A stretch of 64,000 bases of DNA from Pectobacterium parmentieri (GCF_001742145.1 NZ_CP015749.1:3224001-3288000); one strand, 5' to 3'. Shown: positions 38,965-50,533, counted from the first letter of the stretch. Notes: generated from the sequence alone by a model not told the origin. A program made the numbers and translations.

Positions 38965-39051
38965 TGGTGCGAAGAGAGGGACTTGAACCCTCACGTCCGT
39001 AAGGACACTAACACCTGAAGCTAGCGCGTCTACCAATTCCGCCACCTTCGC
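38965..39051 (-). tRNA. leuV: tRNA-Leu (CAG), third in transcript
   Basis: An 87-base class II tRNA with encoded CCA. The minus strand begins GCGAAGGTGGCGGAATTGG. The anticodon loop CTTCAGG gives CAG (reads CUG). The long variable arm has a perfectly paired GTCC/GGAC stem, unlike its two neighbours, which have GTTC. The E. coli equivalent is leuQPV. Confidence 0.98.
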
Positions 39052-39112
39052 ACTGAGAACGTTGCTTGTCTTATGCGGTAAATTCATATTACGTGGTAAA
39101 CCTATCACGACA

Positions 39113-39199
39113 TGGTGCGAAGAGAGGGACTTGAACCCTCACGTCCGTAAGAACACTAACACCTGAAGCTAGCGCGTCTACCAATTCCGCCACCTTCGC
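39113..39199 (-). tRNA. leuP: tRNA-Leu (CAG), second in transcript
   Basis: 87 bases, identical to its downstream neighbour except for one base in the variable arm (GTTC against GGAC, a G-U pair). CCA is encoded. Confidence 0.98.
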
Positions 39200-39276
39200 A
39201 ACTCTGCCATGCAATTTTTACTATGTAATTCTGATTTACTGCTTCGGTTCGACAAACAAAACCGTTGTAGTGATGT

Positions 39277-39363
39277 TGGTGCGAAGAGAGGGACTTGAAC
39301 CCTCACGTCCGTAAGAACACTAACACCTGAAGCTAGCGCGTCTACCAATTCCGCCACCTTCGC
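39277..39363 (-). tRNA. leuQ: tRNA-Leu (CAG), first in transcript
   Basis: 87 bases with encoded CCA and the same variable-arm G-U pair as the second copy. It lies closest to the promoter at 39398-39425. Confidence 0.98.
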
Positions 39364-39397
39364 AACACTGCTTTACGCAATATCACTACGGGGGCGA

Positions 39398-39425
39398 ATT
39401 CTAGAGGTTTTCGCGTTCACGTCAA
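39398..39425 (-). promoter_or_regulatory. Promoter of the leu tRNA operon
   Basis: On the minus strand TTGACG (39420-39425) and TAGAAT (39398-39403) are separated by 16 bp. They are followed by a GC-rich discriminator (TCGCCCCCG), typical of stringently controlled stable-RNA promoters. Confidence 0.8.
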
Positions 39426-39466
39426 TGATTATTTCCTCGGGAATGCGGGGTTTGCTGTAAAAATCA

Positions 39467-40372
39467 TCATCTCTCCGCGGCGTGGCGCGTAAAGAGTTCA
39501 TCAAGCCATTCAATAAACACCCGAATCCGTGGTGCAAGAAAGCGACCGGGTGTATACATCACGTAGAGCGGCATCGCAGGCGGCGGCATCTCCGGCAAGA
39601 TTTCCACCAGTTCTCCACTTTCCAGAAGTGAGCTTAAGCCGCGGCGTGGAGCCTGAATAATCCCCAATCCCGCGCGTGCGCTGGCGATGTAGGCATCTGC
39701 TCCGTTAACCTGCAACACACCGGGTAGCATACGCGTAATGCGCTCATCACCAGACATGAACTCCAACGGATAACGATATTCGGTACGTAGAGAGAAATAG
39801 CCGACCATCTGATGCCCCGACAGTTCATCAAGCGAACGCGGCACGCCGTAGCGTGCCAGATAATCGGCTGACGCACAGGTGACCTGCGGCATCGACGGCA
39901 AATGGCGAGTCGCCAGCGTCTCGTCGTCCGTCTGCCAGGCGCGCAGCACGCAGTCAACGCCTTCACGCAGCACGTTAATCGCCGCATCATTGGCGCTCAG
40001 CATCAGCGTCACCTGCGGATAACGCGCATAGAACTCTCCCAACGCCGGAACAACGATTTCCCGCGCCAGTGAGTGCGGCATATCCACCCGCACTTTACCC
40101 ACCGGCTGCAACTTTTGCTGTGTGAACAGCGTGTCGATCTCTTCAATTTCCGCGAGCAATTGCAGGCAGCGTTCGTAATAAACGCGCCCTTCATCGGTGA
40201 TCTGCACCTGACGGGTCGTGCGTTGCAGCAAACGTACCCCCAGCCGTGCTTCAAGCTGTTTGATGGTGTTACTCACCGTCGCACGCGGCAGTGCCAGCCG
40301 CTCCGCCGCACGGCTGAAGCTCCCCAGTTCGACAATTCGCACAAAAACCCGCATCGCCTGAATATGATCCAT
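39467..40372 (-). CDS. LysR-family transcriptional regulator
   Basis: 301 residues from ATG 40372 (MDHIQAMRVFVRIVELGSFS); a start 12 bp upstream adds four residues. HTH region RAAERLALPRATVSNTIKQL, then the LysR effector-binding domain of the CrgA/PecT-like subgroup. Divergent from the aldo-keto reductase across about 110 bp, so it probably controls that gene and itself. Inducer unknown. Confidence 0.88.
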   Translation of the reverse strand: MDHIQAMRVFVRIVELGSFSRAAERLALPRATVSNTIKQLEARLGVRLLQRTTRQVQITDEGRVYYERCLQLLAEIEEIDTLFTQQKLQPVGKVRVDMPHSLAREIVVPALGEFYARYPQVTLMLSANDAAINVLREGVDCVLRAWQTDDETLATRHLPSMPQVTCASADYLARYGVPRSLDELSGHQMVGYFSLRTEYRYPLEFMSGDERITRMLPGVLQVNGADAYIASARAGLGIIQAPRRGLSSLLESGELVEILPEMPPPAMPLYVMYTPGRFLAPRIRVFIEWLDELFTRHAAER

Positions 40373-40485
40373 CGCCGCCACCATTGTTAGTTATTTTTGA
40401 ATAGTGTTGCATAAAAAGCAGTATTTATCTTTTTCAGATAAACAACCAGACTGCTCTCACTGCCAACGAGATGAGGAAGATGACA

Positions 40486-41478
<993 letters not shown>

Positions 41479-41482
41479 ATTT

Positions 41483-42526
41483 TTACCGACGGCCTTTACC
41501 GGTACGCGGCGGACGACCCACGGTGGCCTGATACACCTTGAAGCGTCCGGTTTGCGCCAGCACTTCGTGGCTACCAAACGCAGCATCTAACAGCGCCGGA
41601 TAAGGCAGGAAGGCATTAGCGACAATGCGCAACTGTCCACCAATCGGTAAATGGGTCACCGCGCCACGAATCAACATTTCCGCGGCTTGCAGGCTCGTCT
41701 GCAAGCCATCATGGAACGGCGGATTAGATACGATCACATCGAAGCGACCGTCGATATCTGAATAGACATTACTCGCAATCACCGCGCCTTCCAACTCATT
41801 CGCCGCTAGCGTAGCTTTGCCGGACTCCACCGCTGCAGCGCTGACATCGCTCAGCGTCAGGCGAATTTTCGGCGACTGTTTCGCCAGTACCGATGCCAGC
41901 ACGCCCGCACCGCAGGCGATATCCAGCACTTTGCCTTTCATATGCGGTTCAAACGTAGACAGCAGCAGTCGGCTACCCGGATCTAAGCCATCACGACTGA
42001 AGACGCCCGGAAGCGTTTTAACAGTAACGCCTTCTGTCACATACTCGTCCCACCAGTCATCCAGCGTGAAGCTGGCCTGCTTATCAATCCGACCGTGATA
42101 AAGCCCACAGCGACGCGCGCTATCGATTTTTACCAGTTCAACGAAACCAGACAACACGGGTTCGGCGCTGCGCACGCCGCTGCGGTTTTCTCCAACCACG
42201 AAGATCTCCGCGCCGACTGGCAGCAAAGACAGCAGATTACGCAGTTGGAATTCCGCTTCCTGTTTGCTCTTCGGCCAGTAATAAATCAGCGTGTCGCTAT
42301 CCGCCACCAGCGCCACATCCGCGACCAGACCGTATTGAGCGTTATCCCCAAGTGGCTTCACCATCTGTTGCCAGTGGTGATATTGGTTGCAATGGACACG
42401 TACCGACGCCGCCTCAAATTGTGCGGGCAGGGTATCCTGCAAATCACCGGCAAACAGAACTCGGCGTGAAAGAAATTCGTCACTATGGCGCAGTATGACT
42501 TCACTGGCGGGGGTTAATGCGGACAT
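41483..42526 (-). CDS. rsmC: 16S rRNA (guanine-1207-N2)-methyltransferase
   Basis: 347 residues made of two methyltransferase-like domains; only the C-terminal one (about 170-345) is catalytic. It holds the SAM loop [16 protein letters not shown] and the NPPF motif in [13 protein letters not shown]. The basic C-terminal tail [11 protein letters not shown] is family-typical. It modifies G1207 of the 30S subunit. Convergent with the aldo-keto reductase (4-bp gap) and divergent from holD, as in E. coli. Confidence 0.96.
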   Translation of the reverse strand: MSALTPASEVILRHSDEFLSRRVLFAGDLQDTLPAQFEAASVRVHCNQYHHWQQMVKPLGDNAQYGLVADVALVADSDTLIYYWPKSKQEAEFQLRNLLSLLPVGAEIFVVGENRSGVRSAEPVLSGFVELVKIDSARRCGLYHGRIDKQASFTLDDWWDEYVTEGVTVKTLPGVFSRDGLDPGSRLLLSTFEPHMKGKVLDIACGAGVLASVLAKQSPKIRLTLSDVSAAAVESGKATLAANELEGAVIASNVYSDIDGRFDVIVSNPPFHDGLQTSLQAAEMLIRGAVTHLPIGGQLRIVANAFLPYPALLDAAFGSHEVLAQTGRFKVYQATVGRPPRTGKGRR

Positions 42527-42685
42527 CAGGCTACGGCTCCTTAATCATTGAACGGGGGATTATATACGCTTCGGCCTCGAAGTTGCAGAGTGGAGAGGAA
42601 ATAACCGCGCCGACGTTGGCGCAGTCCGACGGGGTTTGTTAGCATAGGCACGAATCATTTTCTCGCACGCCAGACAGGATAACGC

Positions 42686-43117
42686 ATGGAATCAAGACGT
42701 GACAGGCTGCTACAGCAACTGGGGATTACGCAGTGGACGCTGCGTCGCCCGACGGTGCTGCAAGGCGAAATCGCCGTCAGTCTACCCGATCAGGTGCGTC
42801 TGGTGATCGTCTCCGCCGAGCCGCTGGCTGATGATGAGCCGCTGCTGGCCGACGTTCTGCACAGTCTTGCGCTTACTTCTGCCCAAGCTTATCGGCTGAC
42901 GCCGCAGCAGATAGAGATGTTGCCCGCCAACGCACATTGCCACAGTTGGCGGTTGGGCATCAACGACCCCATTGCGCTACAGGGCATTCAGCTTTCCAGC
43001 CCCTTGCTTTCCGAACTTCACCAAAATGCCGACGCCAAACGGGCGTTATGGCAACAGATCTGTGAACATGAACACGATATCTTCTCTGACGCCAGCCGAT
43101 CTGGCACAAGCCTTTAA
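42686..43117 (+). CDS. holD: DNA polymerase III psi subunit
   Basis: 143 residues. Psi bridges the clamp loader to chi and SSB. The N-terminus MESRRDRLLQQLGITQWTLR carries the chi-binding segment, and PTVLQGEIAVSLPDQVRLV follows. Its 3' end overlaps rimI by 50 bp in another frame, the conserved holD-rimI arrangement. Confidence 0.95.
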   Translation: MESRRDRLLQQLGITQWTLRRPTVLQGEIAVSLPDQVRLVIVSAEPLADDEPLLADVLHSLALTSAQAYRLTPQQIEMLPANAHCHSWRLGINDPIALQGIQLSSPLLSELHQNADAKRALWQQICEHEHDIFSDASRSGTSL

Positions 43118-43511
43118 AATTGAGCAAGCCAGCCACGCTTTTCCCTGGACGGAAAAAACATTTGTCAGTAATCAGGGTGAACGTTATTTCAACCTGAAAC
43201 TGAGCCATGACGGGCAGCTTGCCGCTTACGCCATCACGCAAGTGGTACTGGATGAGGCGACGCTATTCAATATCGCCGTGCATCCTGACCATCAACGTCA
43301 GGGCTTTGGTCGCCAACTGCTGGAACACCTGATCGATGAGATGGAGCGGCGCGGTATTTTGACGCTGTGGCTGGAAGTGCGCGAGTCAAACGCACGAGCC
43401 ATCGCGCTGTATGAAAGTCTGGGATTTAACGAAGTCTCCGTGCGCCGCGATTATTACCCCACGACACAAGGCCGGGAAGACGCCATTCTTATGGCACTGC
43501 CGCTCGGCTAA
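43068..43511 (+). CDS. rimI: Ribosomal protein S18-alanine N-acetyltransferase
   Basis: 147 residues from ATG 43068, matching E. coli RimI (148). A GNAT enzyme that acetylates the N-terminal Ala of S18. The acetyl-CoA loop is HPDHQRQGFGRQLL; the conserved LEVRESNARAIALYESLGF follows. A longer frame starting at 42972 lies within holD and is not used. Confidence 0.95.
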   Translation: MNTISSLTPADLAQAFKIEQASHAFPWTEKTFVSNQGERYFNLKLSHDGQLAAYAITQVVLDEATLFNIAVHPDHQRQGFGRQLLEHLIDEMERRGILTLWLEVRESNARAIALYESLGFNEVSVRRDYYPTTQGREDAILMALPLG

Positions 43512-43713
43512 CCTCTTTATCTATACTCCTCACGGCAAGACGGGTGCCATAATGTGCGCCCCGTCCCGCTCTGCTTTTTTTCCTGACAGAAAAATTCCTG
43601 CAACGTGATCGCCATAAATAAAACCTCGTTTCTTTTTTATCACAATAAGGTTCCATTTCATGTTTCTGGTTTGCAGGCATGCCATGGTTTATCCGTTATC
43701 TACGAGGAATAAT

Positions 43714-44193
43714 ATGAAAAAATACACTCTGGCTACGACGCTCCTGTGCGGCTTATTCTCTCTTTCCGCTTACGCGGTACAAGTCACGGCGGTTACAGCC
43801 TCCGCATACGATTCAGACAAGGGCCACAAACCTGCCAACATTGCCGATGGTGACGTAAAAACGCGCTGGGCAGCAAATGGTGAGAGCTGGGTTCAGTTAG
43901 AACTGGATAAAGAACAATCCGTTGAGAACTTTGTTCTGGTTCCTTTCAAGGCAGACGAGCGCAAACTGAAGTTCTCTGTCTCCTACTCTACCGACGGTAA
44001 AATCTGGAAAAAGCTGGCTGATAATCTGGTCACCTCCAACAACGCCAAAGACGGTGAAAAATTCACCTTCCCTGCGGTGAAAGCGAAATTCTTCAAGCTG
44101 GATACGTTTGGCACCGATGTGAACAAATGGAGCGCCATCAACGAGATCAGCTTTAACAGCGCGGCACAGGTTCCGGCTCAGGCGATCAAGTAA
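43714..44193 (+). CDS. Secreted discoidin (F5/8 type C, CBM32-like) domain protein
   Basis: 159 residues from ATG 43714 behind GAGGAA. Signal peptide MKKYTLATTLLCGLFSLSAYA. The mature protein is essentially one discoidin domain: TASAYDSDKGHKPANIADGD, RWAANGESWVQLELD, then SVSYSTDGKIWKKL and a C-terminal INEISF strand. Such domains bind sugars or polysaccharides, usually as parts of larger enzymes. Here the module stands alone, so it may be a periplasmic or secreted carbohydrate-binding protein. Monocistronic with a strong terminator. In a plant pathogen, a plant or envelope polysaccharide ligand is possible but unproven. Confidence 0.85.
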   Translation: MKKYTLATTLLCGLFSLSAYAVQVTAVTASAYDSDKGHKPANIADGDVKTRWAANGESWVQLELDKEQSVENFVLVPFKADERKLKFSVSYSTDGKIWKKLADNLVTSNNAKDGEKFTFPAVKAKFFKLDTFGTDVNKWSAINEISFNSAAQVPAQAIK

Positions 44194-44226
44194 CCCTTCC
44201 AAAAATTTCGACCCGCCAAACACGCG

Positions 44227-44249
44227 AAAACCCACCTGAGGTGGGTTTT
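44227..44249 (+). terminator. Terminator of the discoidin-protein gene
   Basis: AAAACCCACC-TGA-GGTGGGTTTT is a perfect palindrome ending in T's. It can also act on the minus strand for the facing receptor gene. Confidence 0.88.
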
Positions 44250-44281
44250 CTGTACGTGCCTAATAGAAACGGTTACTAACG

Positions 44282-46558
44282 TTAGAAGTCAATTGACATA
44301 GATAGCTTCAGTGAACGCGGATCGCCCTGCGTCACGTATGTACCAGTATCATCAACGGATGCCCAATATTTCTCATTGGTGACGTTCTCAACGTTAGCGC
44401 GCCACACTAAGGTGTGATCGTTCATCGGTGTGCTATAACGTACCCCCAGGTCCAGACGCGTCCAAGGTTTCAGTTTTAGCGTATTGGCTTCGTTGGCGTA
44501 TTGCGAGCCGTAGCGCAGAACAGTGCCAGAAAGCGTCAATCCTTCTACCGCAGACACATCATATTCACTACCAAACACCAATTGGTAGCCGGGTGTGCCC
44601 ACCACATCATTGCCATCATTAGCCCCTGCACGCGTTTTGGTTAGGGTGGCATCCAACAAGGTGGCGCTGCCGTTAAGGCGCAAGCCAAACATCGGCTCAC
44701 CAAATACATTCAGCTCCACGCCGCGATTCCGCTGTTCACCGTTTAGACCATAGAGTTTTGTCACAGGATCAATAAAGCCATTTGCTCGCGTGATCTCATA
44801 CAACGCCAGTGAACCTCCCACGCGCTGATAATCAACTTTGATGCCAACTTCATTTTGCTTAGCGACGTAGATACCTGATATCTGCCCACGGTTCAATGCT
44901 TCCGCTGACGAGGTTTTCGTGCCAGGCTGTAACGCCTCAATATGGTTGGCATAGAGCGAAACGTGTTCCCAAGGTTTCACTACGATACCGTAGACTGGGC
45001 TCACTTTGGTGCGATCAAAACGCCCGCCCGTGCTGCTCTCAATGCCTGTGTATTCATAATTGCGTATCAAGATCTCCTGACGACGCAGCCCAGCGGTAAA
45101 ACGCACGTTGTCATCCAACACCGAGAGCGTATCCGATAGCGCCAGCCCCCAGTTTTGCATGCGGTTGCGTATTTTCGGTGAGTCCATATCTCCCCCACGA
45201 CTGGTGGTCGCTGGGAAATCCACTACCGGGGTATTATAGATATCCGAGGCGTAGTCATACTTAGACATGGTGTACGCTACTTTAGCCTTGGTATGGATGC
45301 CCGAATAGCCTAAGTTGACTTCATGTTTGACCGGACCAGTGTCGAAATTGCCGCGAATACCCGCCAACGAGGAGGTATTTTGAGCGATATATGCCGTACT
45401 TAAGCGCCCCAGCGTGGCACTACCGTCACCGACCGCGGCCAATTTCGGCGTGCTGTAATTCCCTAATTCTTCGGTGTTGCTCATGCCGATACCAGAATAG
45501 AGCGTCCACTGATTATCCAGATCGTACTCACCACGCAGCATCCCAAAGCGAGATTTCATATCGGTATAGACCCAGCGCTGGCTGTAGTTATGCGTATTGG
45601 CTGGCGGCTCAGGGATGGCTTGTAGCCCGGTTTGCGACACGTTGATACCCAGACGGCCGCCGTGAAGATATTGGTGTTGGTAACCCGCATCCAACGAGGT
45701 ACGCAAACGATCGCCACGATAATCCAATCCAACGGCGGCCAGCGAGACCCGTTCACGTTGATCCTTAATCGCGGCTTCACCTTCACGGTGCAACAGGTTG
45801 ACTCGCACACCAAACCGGTTATCGTCGCCGAAGCGCCGCCCAATATCGAGTGCGCCCCCGACCTGTGAGGACGAGGTGTAGTCCAGAGTGGCGCGTGCCA
45901 GTGGCTCGTCATCGGCATGTTTCGGTTCAACATTCACCGAACCGCCGACGCCGCTACCACCGGCTGAAACACCGTTGAGGAACGCGTTGGAACCCTTCAG
46001 GATCTCAACCCGGTCAATCATATTGGTGGAAACAATTTGACGCGGCATCACGCCGAACAGGCCGCCCATAGTGATATCATCACCATCCAGTTTGAAGCCG
46101 CGAATACGGTAGGCTTCAGCAAAGTTGCCATAGCCACGCACGCTCTGCACAGATGCATCGTTCTTGACCACATCGCCCAGGGTTTGTGCCTGCTGCGATT
46201 CAATCATTTTGCTGGTATAGCTGACGACATTAAACGGCACATCACGCGCGTTTTGTTGCCCCAGAAACCCTACGCGCCCACCGTTGGCAATCTGACCATC
46301 CAGATAGGCGGGCACCAACTGATCTCCTCCCGCACGGAAGCTATCTTCCGGTTTCGCGACAACGGTAATCGTATCCTTACCATCAGTAACTTCCGATGCT
46401 TTCGCTGAATCAGCCGCTTGTATCGCTGTTGGCTGCTGTGCAGCCAACAGCGGCATGGCCATGCCGCTGCATATGGAACCAATAAACAACGCCAGCAAAT
46501 TTGGCGAACGAAGCCCGGCACGCAAGGATGGGCGTGATGATATTAATGACTCAAGCAT
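44282..46558 (-). CDS. TonB-dependent siderophore receptor
   Basis: 758 residues. Signal region to about AMPLLAAQ, then a TonB box (DTITVVAKP, about 62-70), plug domain (FNVVSYTSKMIESQQ, RIRGFKLDGDDITMGG) and 22-strand barrel ending in the classic terminal strand LKLSMSIDF with Phe last. Resembles the FcuA/FhuE-type hydroxamate receptors; the ligand is not certain. A Fur box lies upstream. No periplasmic binding protein or ABC genes adjoin it, so it probably feeds a shared Fhu-type importer. Confidence 0.93.
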   Translation of the reverse strand: MLESLISSRPSLRAGLRSPNLLALFIGSICSGMAMPLLAAQQPTAIQAADSAKASEVTDGKDTITVVAKPEDSFRAGGDQLVPAYLDGQIANGGRVGFLGQQNARDVPFNVVSYTSKMIESQQAQTLGDVVKNDASVQSVRGYGNFAEAYRIRGFKLDGDDITMGGLFGVMPRQIVSTNMIDRVEILKGSNAFLNGVSAGGSGVGGSVNVEPKHADDEPLARATLDYTSSSQVGGALDIGRRFGDDNRFGVRVNLLHREGEAAIKDQRERVSLAAVGLDYRGDRLRTSLDAGYQHQYLHGGRLGINVSQTGLQAIPEPPANTHNYSQRWVYTDMKSRFGMLRGEYDLDNQWTLYSGIGMSNTEELGNYSTPKLAAVGDGSATLGRLSTAYIAQNTSSLAGIRGNFDTGPVKHEVNLGYSGIHTKAKVAYTMSKYDYASDIYNTPVVDFPATTSRGGDMDSPKIRNRMQNWGLALSDTLSVLDDNVRFTAGLRRQEILIRNYEYTGIESSTGGRFDRTKVSPVYGIVVKPWEHVSLYANHIEALQPGTKTSSAEALNRGQISGIYVAKQNEVGIKVDYQRVGGSLALYEITRANGFIDPVTKLYGLNGEQRNRGVELNVFGEPMFGLRLNGSATLLDATLTKTRAGANDGNDVVGTPGYQLVFGSEYDVSAVEGLTLSGTVLRYGSQYANEANTLKLKPWTRLDLGVRYSTPMNDHTLVWRANVENVTNEKYWASVDDTGTYVTQGDPRSLKLSMSIDF

Positions 46559-46575
46559 ATTTTTTCCGATTGAAT

Positions 46576-46597
46576 AGAAATGATAATTATTATCTTT
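46576..46597 (-). promoter_or_regulatory. Fur box of the siderophore receptor gene
   Basis: The core GATAATTATTATC at 46582-46594 is a perfect 13-bp palindrome matching 12 of 13 positions of the Fur core. It is 24 bp upstream of the start codon. Iron repression is expected. Confidence 0.85.
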
Positions 46598-46675
46598 GTT
46601 AATTATGCGACTATCGATTTTTTTTGCAAGCGGCGTAAATGCTCAGAAGGGGTATATTAAAGGTGAACGCATTAA

Positions 46676-46712
46676 GGAAATAACACCCAGCCAGGCTGTT
46701 CTCGCCGGGTGT
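46676..46712 (-). terminator. deo operon terminator
   Basis: On the minus strand ACACCC (with inner GGC) pairs with GCTGGGTGT around an ~18-base loop, then TTATTT, just after the deoD stop. Confidence 0.7.
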
Positions 46713-46722
46713 CACAGTGATA

Positions 46723-47442
46723 TTACTCGTTATCGCCCAGCAGAACGGATTCCAGCGCGATCTCGATCATTTCATTGAACGTGGTCTGACGCTCTTCTGA
46801 CGTGGTTTGTGCACCAGTACGAATGTGGTCAGAAACGGTACAGATTGCCAGCGCTTTCGCACCGAACTCTGCCGCGACACCATAGATACCGGCCGCTTCC
46901 ATTTCCACACCCAGAATGCCGTATTTTTCCATCACATCGAACATCTGCGGGTCTGGCGTGTAGAACAGATCGGCGGAGAAAATGTTACCTACGCGTACAG
47001 ACACATCGCGTGCTTTAGCCGCATCAACGGCATTACGCACCATGTCGAAATCGGCAATCGCTGCATAGTCGTGATCTTTGAAACGCATGCGGTTCACTTT
47101 GGAATCCGTACAAGCACCCATGCCGATCACCACGTCGCGCAGTTTGACATCTTCACGTACCGCACCGCAGGAACCCACACGAATGATCTTCTTCACGCCG
47201 AATTCAGTGATCAGTTCTTTCGCATAGATCGAGCAGGATGGAATGCCCATACCGTGACCCATCACCGAAATTTTACGGCCTTTATAGGTGCCAGTGAACC
47301 CCAACATGCCACGCACGTTATTCACTTCGCGGGCATTTTCCAGAAAGGTTTCTGCAATATACTTAGCACGCAGCGGATCGCCCGGCATCAGTACAACGTC
47401 CGCGAAATCACCCATTTCTGCATTAATATGTGGCGTAGCCAT
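46723..47442 (-). CDS. deoD: Purine-nucleoside phosphorylase
   Basis: 239 residues, the exact length of the E. coli hexameric enzyme. It phosphorolyses purine (deoxy)nucleosides. The conserved segments [19 protein letters not shown] (phosphate site), [30 protein letters not shown] (ribose contacts) and the catalytic Asp in VSDHIRTG are intact. Last gene of deoABD. Confidence 0.98.
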   Translation of the reverse strand: MATPHINAEMGDFADVVLMPGDPLRAKYIAETFLENAREVNNVRGMLGFTGTYKGRKISVMGHGMGIPSCSIYAKELITEFGVKKIIRVGSCGAVREDVKLRDVVIGMGACTDSKVNRMRFKDHDYAAIADFDMVRNAVDAAKARDVSVRVGNIFSADLFYTPDPQMFDVMEKYGILGVEMEAAGIYGVAAEFGAKALAICTVSDHIRTGAQTTSEERQTTFNEMIEIALESVLLGDNE

Positions 47443-47487
47443 GCGTTTATTCCTTAATTAATCAAGTTCACGTAAAAATGACGTGTT

Positions 47488-48711
47488 TTACAGTATCGAT
47501 TTGCCGTAGTCCATAGGCGACAGGCCAAAGTAGGCCGCAACCGTCTGCCCGATATCGGCGAAGGTTTTACGGTGACCGTATGAGCCCGGCTTCACTTTCG
47601 GCCCATAGATCAACACCGGTACGTTTTCGCGGGTATGATCGGTGCCGTGCCAGCTCGGGTCACAGCCGTGGTCGGCCGTCAGAATCAGGATGTCATCGCC
47701 TTTCACGCGGGACATCAACTCAGGCAAACGGCGATCGAACAACTCCAACGCGGCCGCATAGCCCGGAATATCGCGGCGGTGACCGTAGGCGGAGTCGAAA
47801 TCAACAAAGTTGGTAAACACGATCGTGTTGTCGCCCGCGCTATCCATCTCTTTCAGCGTGGCGTCAAACAGCGCATCAATGCCGGTAGCCTTCACTTTCT
47901 TCGTGATACCAACCTGCGCGTAGATATCCGCAATTTTACCGACAGAAACCACTTCACCGCCTTTTTCATCCACCAGCTTTTTCAGGATGGTCGGCGCTGG
48001 CGGTTCAACGGCCAGGTCGTGACGGTTGCCAGTACGCTCGAAGTTACCGGGTTTGTCACCGATAAACGGACGCGCAATCACGCGCCCGATGTTGTAACCC
48101 CCTTCGGTCAGCTCTTCGCGGGCAATCTCACACAGCTCATACAGCTTATCCAAACCGAACGTCTCTTCATGACAGGCGATCTGAAACACAGAATCCGCAG
48201 AGGTGTAGAAAATCGGCTTACCGGTTTTCATGTGTTCTTCAGCCAACTGATCCAGAATCACCGTACCAGAAGAGTGGCAGTTGCCCAGATAGCCCGGCAG
48301 GTTGGCGCGTTTTACCAGTTTATCCAACAGTTCCTGCGGAAAACTGTTTTCTTCATCTTTAAAATAGCCCCAATCGAATAGGACAGGTACACCAGCAATT
48401 TCCCAGTGACCAGACGGCGTATCTTTACCCGAAGAAATTTCACTGGCGTGCGCGTAAGCACCGATAATTTCTGCGTTTTCATCCAGCCCTGCCGGAAAGG
48501 TTCCCGTTGAGGCTTCAGCGGCTTTCCCCAGACCCAGACGGCTCAGGTTTGGCAAATGCAGCGTACCGCTGCGCCCTTTATTCGCCGTTCCCGCCGCACA
48601 CGCCTGAGCAATATGGCCCAGCGTATCCGAACCTACATCACCAAAGCGTTCTGCATCAGCACTGCTGCCAATGCCAAACGAGTCGAGAATCATAATATGT
48701 ACACGTTTCAT
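47488..48711 (-). CDS. deoB: Phosphopentomutase
   Basis: 407 residues. It interconverts (deoxy)ribose 1- and 5-phosphates. Alkaline-phosphatase superfamily metal sites: [17 protein letters not shown] at the N-terminus, the phospho-Thr region [14 protein letters not shown] near 94-107, and [18 protein letters not shown] at the C-terminus. Located between deoA and deoD as in E. coli. Confidence 0.98.
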   Translation of the reverse strand: MKRVHIMILDSFGIGSSADAERFGDVGSDTLGHIAQACAAGTANKGRSGTLHLPNLSRLGLGKAAEASTGTFPAGLDENAEIIGAYAHASEISSGKDTPSGHWEIAGVPVLFDWGYFKDEENSFPQELLDKLVKRANLPGYLGNCHSSGTVILDQLAEEHMKTGKPIFYTSADSVFQIACHEETFGLDKLYELCEIAREELTEGGYNIGRVIARPFIGDKPGNFERTGNRHDLAVEPPAPTILKKLVDEKGGEVVSVGKIADIYAQVGITKKVKATGIDALFDATLKEMDSAGDNTIVFTNFVDFDSAYGHRRDIPGYAAALELFDRRLPELMSRVKGDDILILTADHGCDPSWHGTDHTRENVPVLIYGPKVKPGSYGHRKTFADIGQTVAAYFGLSPMDYGKSIL

Positions 48712-48800
48712 TCTTTCTCTCCTGCGCAGCGATGCGCTAACGCCCCACCTGTAGGCAGGGGAAAATCAATTCAAGACAACCTATCACCAACCCTGCGCAA

Positions 48801-50129
48801 TCACGCTTCCGTACTCACCCGACGATAAACCATCGGGGTCTTTTCCGGCGCCGTGTCGCCCAGTTGGATCGCGGCTCGGACTTCATTCGCCGCCTGCTGC
48901 CATTGCGCTTCTGTATTGGCGTGGATCACCGCCAGCGGTCGCTGTGCGTCAACGCGCTCACCCAAACTAATCATGCTATCCAGACCGACACTGTAATCGA
49001 TCGTATCTGTGGCCTGACGGCGTCCGCCGCCCAGCGATACGACTGCCATTCCCAACGCACGGGTATCCATCGCGGTCACAATGCCTTCACGCGCTGCGAA
49101 CACCGGCTTACTTAACGTCGCCACCGGCAGGTAGCGATCGTAGTGTTCGACAAAATCCCCCGGTCCACGCTGTGCAGCAACCATGCGGCCAAAGACATCG
49201 GCGGCTTTGCCGTTATCCAACACCGCCTGCAAACGTGAATGTGCGTCGTCCGCCGAGCTTGCCAGCCCGCCCGCTAGCAGCATCTCGCTACATAACGCCA
49301 TAGTAACATCATACAGACGCGGATTACGGTGCTCTCCCGCCAGGAAGCGCACGGCTTCTCGCACTTCCAGCGCATTCCCCGCGCTGGAGGCCAGCACCTG
49401 ATTCATGTCCGTCAGCAAGGCGCTGGTGCGACATCCCGCATTATTCGCCACGCCTACAATCGCCTGCGCCAGTTGTTCGGACAGTTCATAGGTCGGCATA
49501 AACGCCCCGGAGCCGACTTTGACGTCCATCACTAACGCATCCAGTCCTTCGGCCAATTTTTTCGCCAGAATCGACGCGGTGATCAATGGGATCGAATCAA
49601 CAGTGGCGGTAATGTCACGCGTGGCGTAAAAGCGTTTATCCGCCGGAGCCAGCGATGAGGTCTGCCCAATAATCGCGACGCCAACCTGCTGGATGATGCG
49701 CCGAAAATGGTCATCGTTCGGAAAAATATCCAGTCCAGGTATCGCTTCTAGCTTATCTAACGTGCCACCGGTATGCCCTAAGCCGCGTCCAGAGATCATC
49801 GGGACATACCCCCCACAGGCGGCGACCATTGGCCCTAGCATCAGCGAGGTCACATCGCCCACGCCACCGGTAGAGTGTTTGTCCACCAGCGGGCCGTTCA
49901 GGTTCAGGCTCTTCCAGTCCAGCACCGTGCCAGAATCACGCATCGCCAACGTCAGCGCCACCCGCTCGTCCATCGACATGTCGTGAAAATAAATGGTCAT
50001 CGCGAGAGCGGCGATCTGGCCTTCAGAGACGGTGTTGTCACGAATACCGTTGATAAAAAAGCGGATCTCTTCTTCACTCAGCGCTTTTCCATCTCGCTTC
50101 TTACGAATAATTTCTTGAATCAGAAACAA
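48801..50129 (-). CDS. deoA: Thymidine phosphorylase
   Basis: 442 residues from TTG 50129, read [18 protein letters not shown], which matches the E. coli N-terminus. CAGGAG stands eight bases upstream. The longer ATG frame (to 50204) adds 25 residues with no homology. The phosphate site [12 protein letters not shown], the glycine-rich segment [16 protein letters not shown] and [10 protein letters not shown] are intact. It cleaves thymidine to thymine and deoxyribose 1-phosphate. First gene of this deo unit; deoC, which precedes it in E. coli, is absent here. Confidence 0.95.
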   Translation of the reverse strand: MFLIQEIIRKKRDGKALSEEEIRFFINGIRDNTVSEGQIAALAMTIYFHDMSMDERVALTLAMRDSGTVLDWKSLNLNGPLVDKHSTGGVGDVTSLMLGPMVAACGGYVPMISGRGLGHTGGTLDKLEAIPGLDIFPNDDHFRRIIQQVGVAIIGQTSSLAPADKRFYATRDITATVDSIPLITASILAKKLAEGLDALVMDVKVGSGAFMPTYELSEQLAQAIVGVANNAGCRTSALLTDMNQVLASSAGNALEVREAVRFLAGEHRNPRLYDVTMALCSEMLLAGGLASSADDAHSRLQAVLDNGKAADVFGRMVAAQRGPGDFVEHYDRYLPVATLSKPVFAAREGIVTAMDTRALGMAVVSLGGGRRQATDTIDYSVGLDSMISLGERVDAQRPLAVIHANTEAQWQQAANEVRAAIQLGDTAPEKTPMVYRRVSTEA

Positions 50130-50503
50130 GGTCTGTACTCCTGATGAATTCTGATATGGCTCAGCAGCCTGCTGCCACGAGCACATTTGCAGTCGTGAAC
50201 TCATGCTGTCATGAACAACATGCCATCACGCATAAATCGTGCGCCGTATGCGCATAATGAGTCGCGGCTCTGCTGAGCAGAAGCTGCGTGTTCGGACAAT
50301 GCCCGCAGCCGAGTGGACGTGGTTCCTTGAAGATAGCGCTCAGGAGATACAACCTGTAGCGACACCGAACGCCTTCTCACTGCAATCAGCCTTCCTCTAC
50401 TCTTCATCCTGCGATGACTTCAACACCGAAAAAACAATACGGGAAGAAACGATATAGGCACGCGAACATCTCAGATATTTGAACACGCAGCGCCTGACTA
50501 TTT

Positions 50504-50519
50504 TGTGCACTTATTCACA
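50504..50519 (-). promoter_or_regulatory. Promoter-proximal CRP site of deo
   Basis: TGTGCACTTATTCACA matches TGTGA-N6-TCACA at 9 of 10 positions. If centred at -41.5, transcription would start near 50470, where TCAAAT/AAATAT can serve as a -10. Confidence 0.7.
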
Positions 50520-50533
50520 CTTGATGTAAGATA

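Noticed and set aside
50201..50407. 68-codon minus-strand frame in the deoA leader as a deoC relic
   Set aside because: It shows no DeoC motif or ribosome site and is Arg/Ser-rich random-looking sequence.
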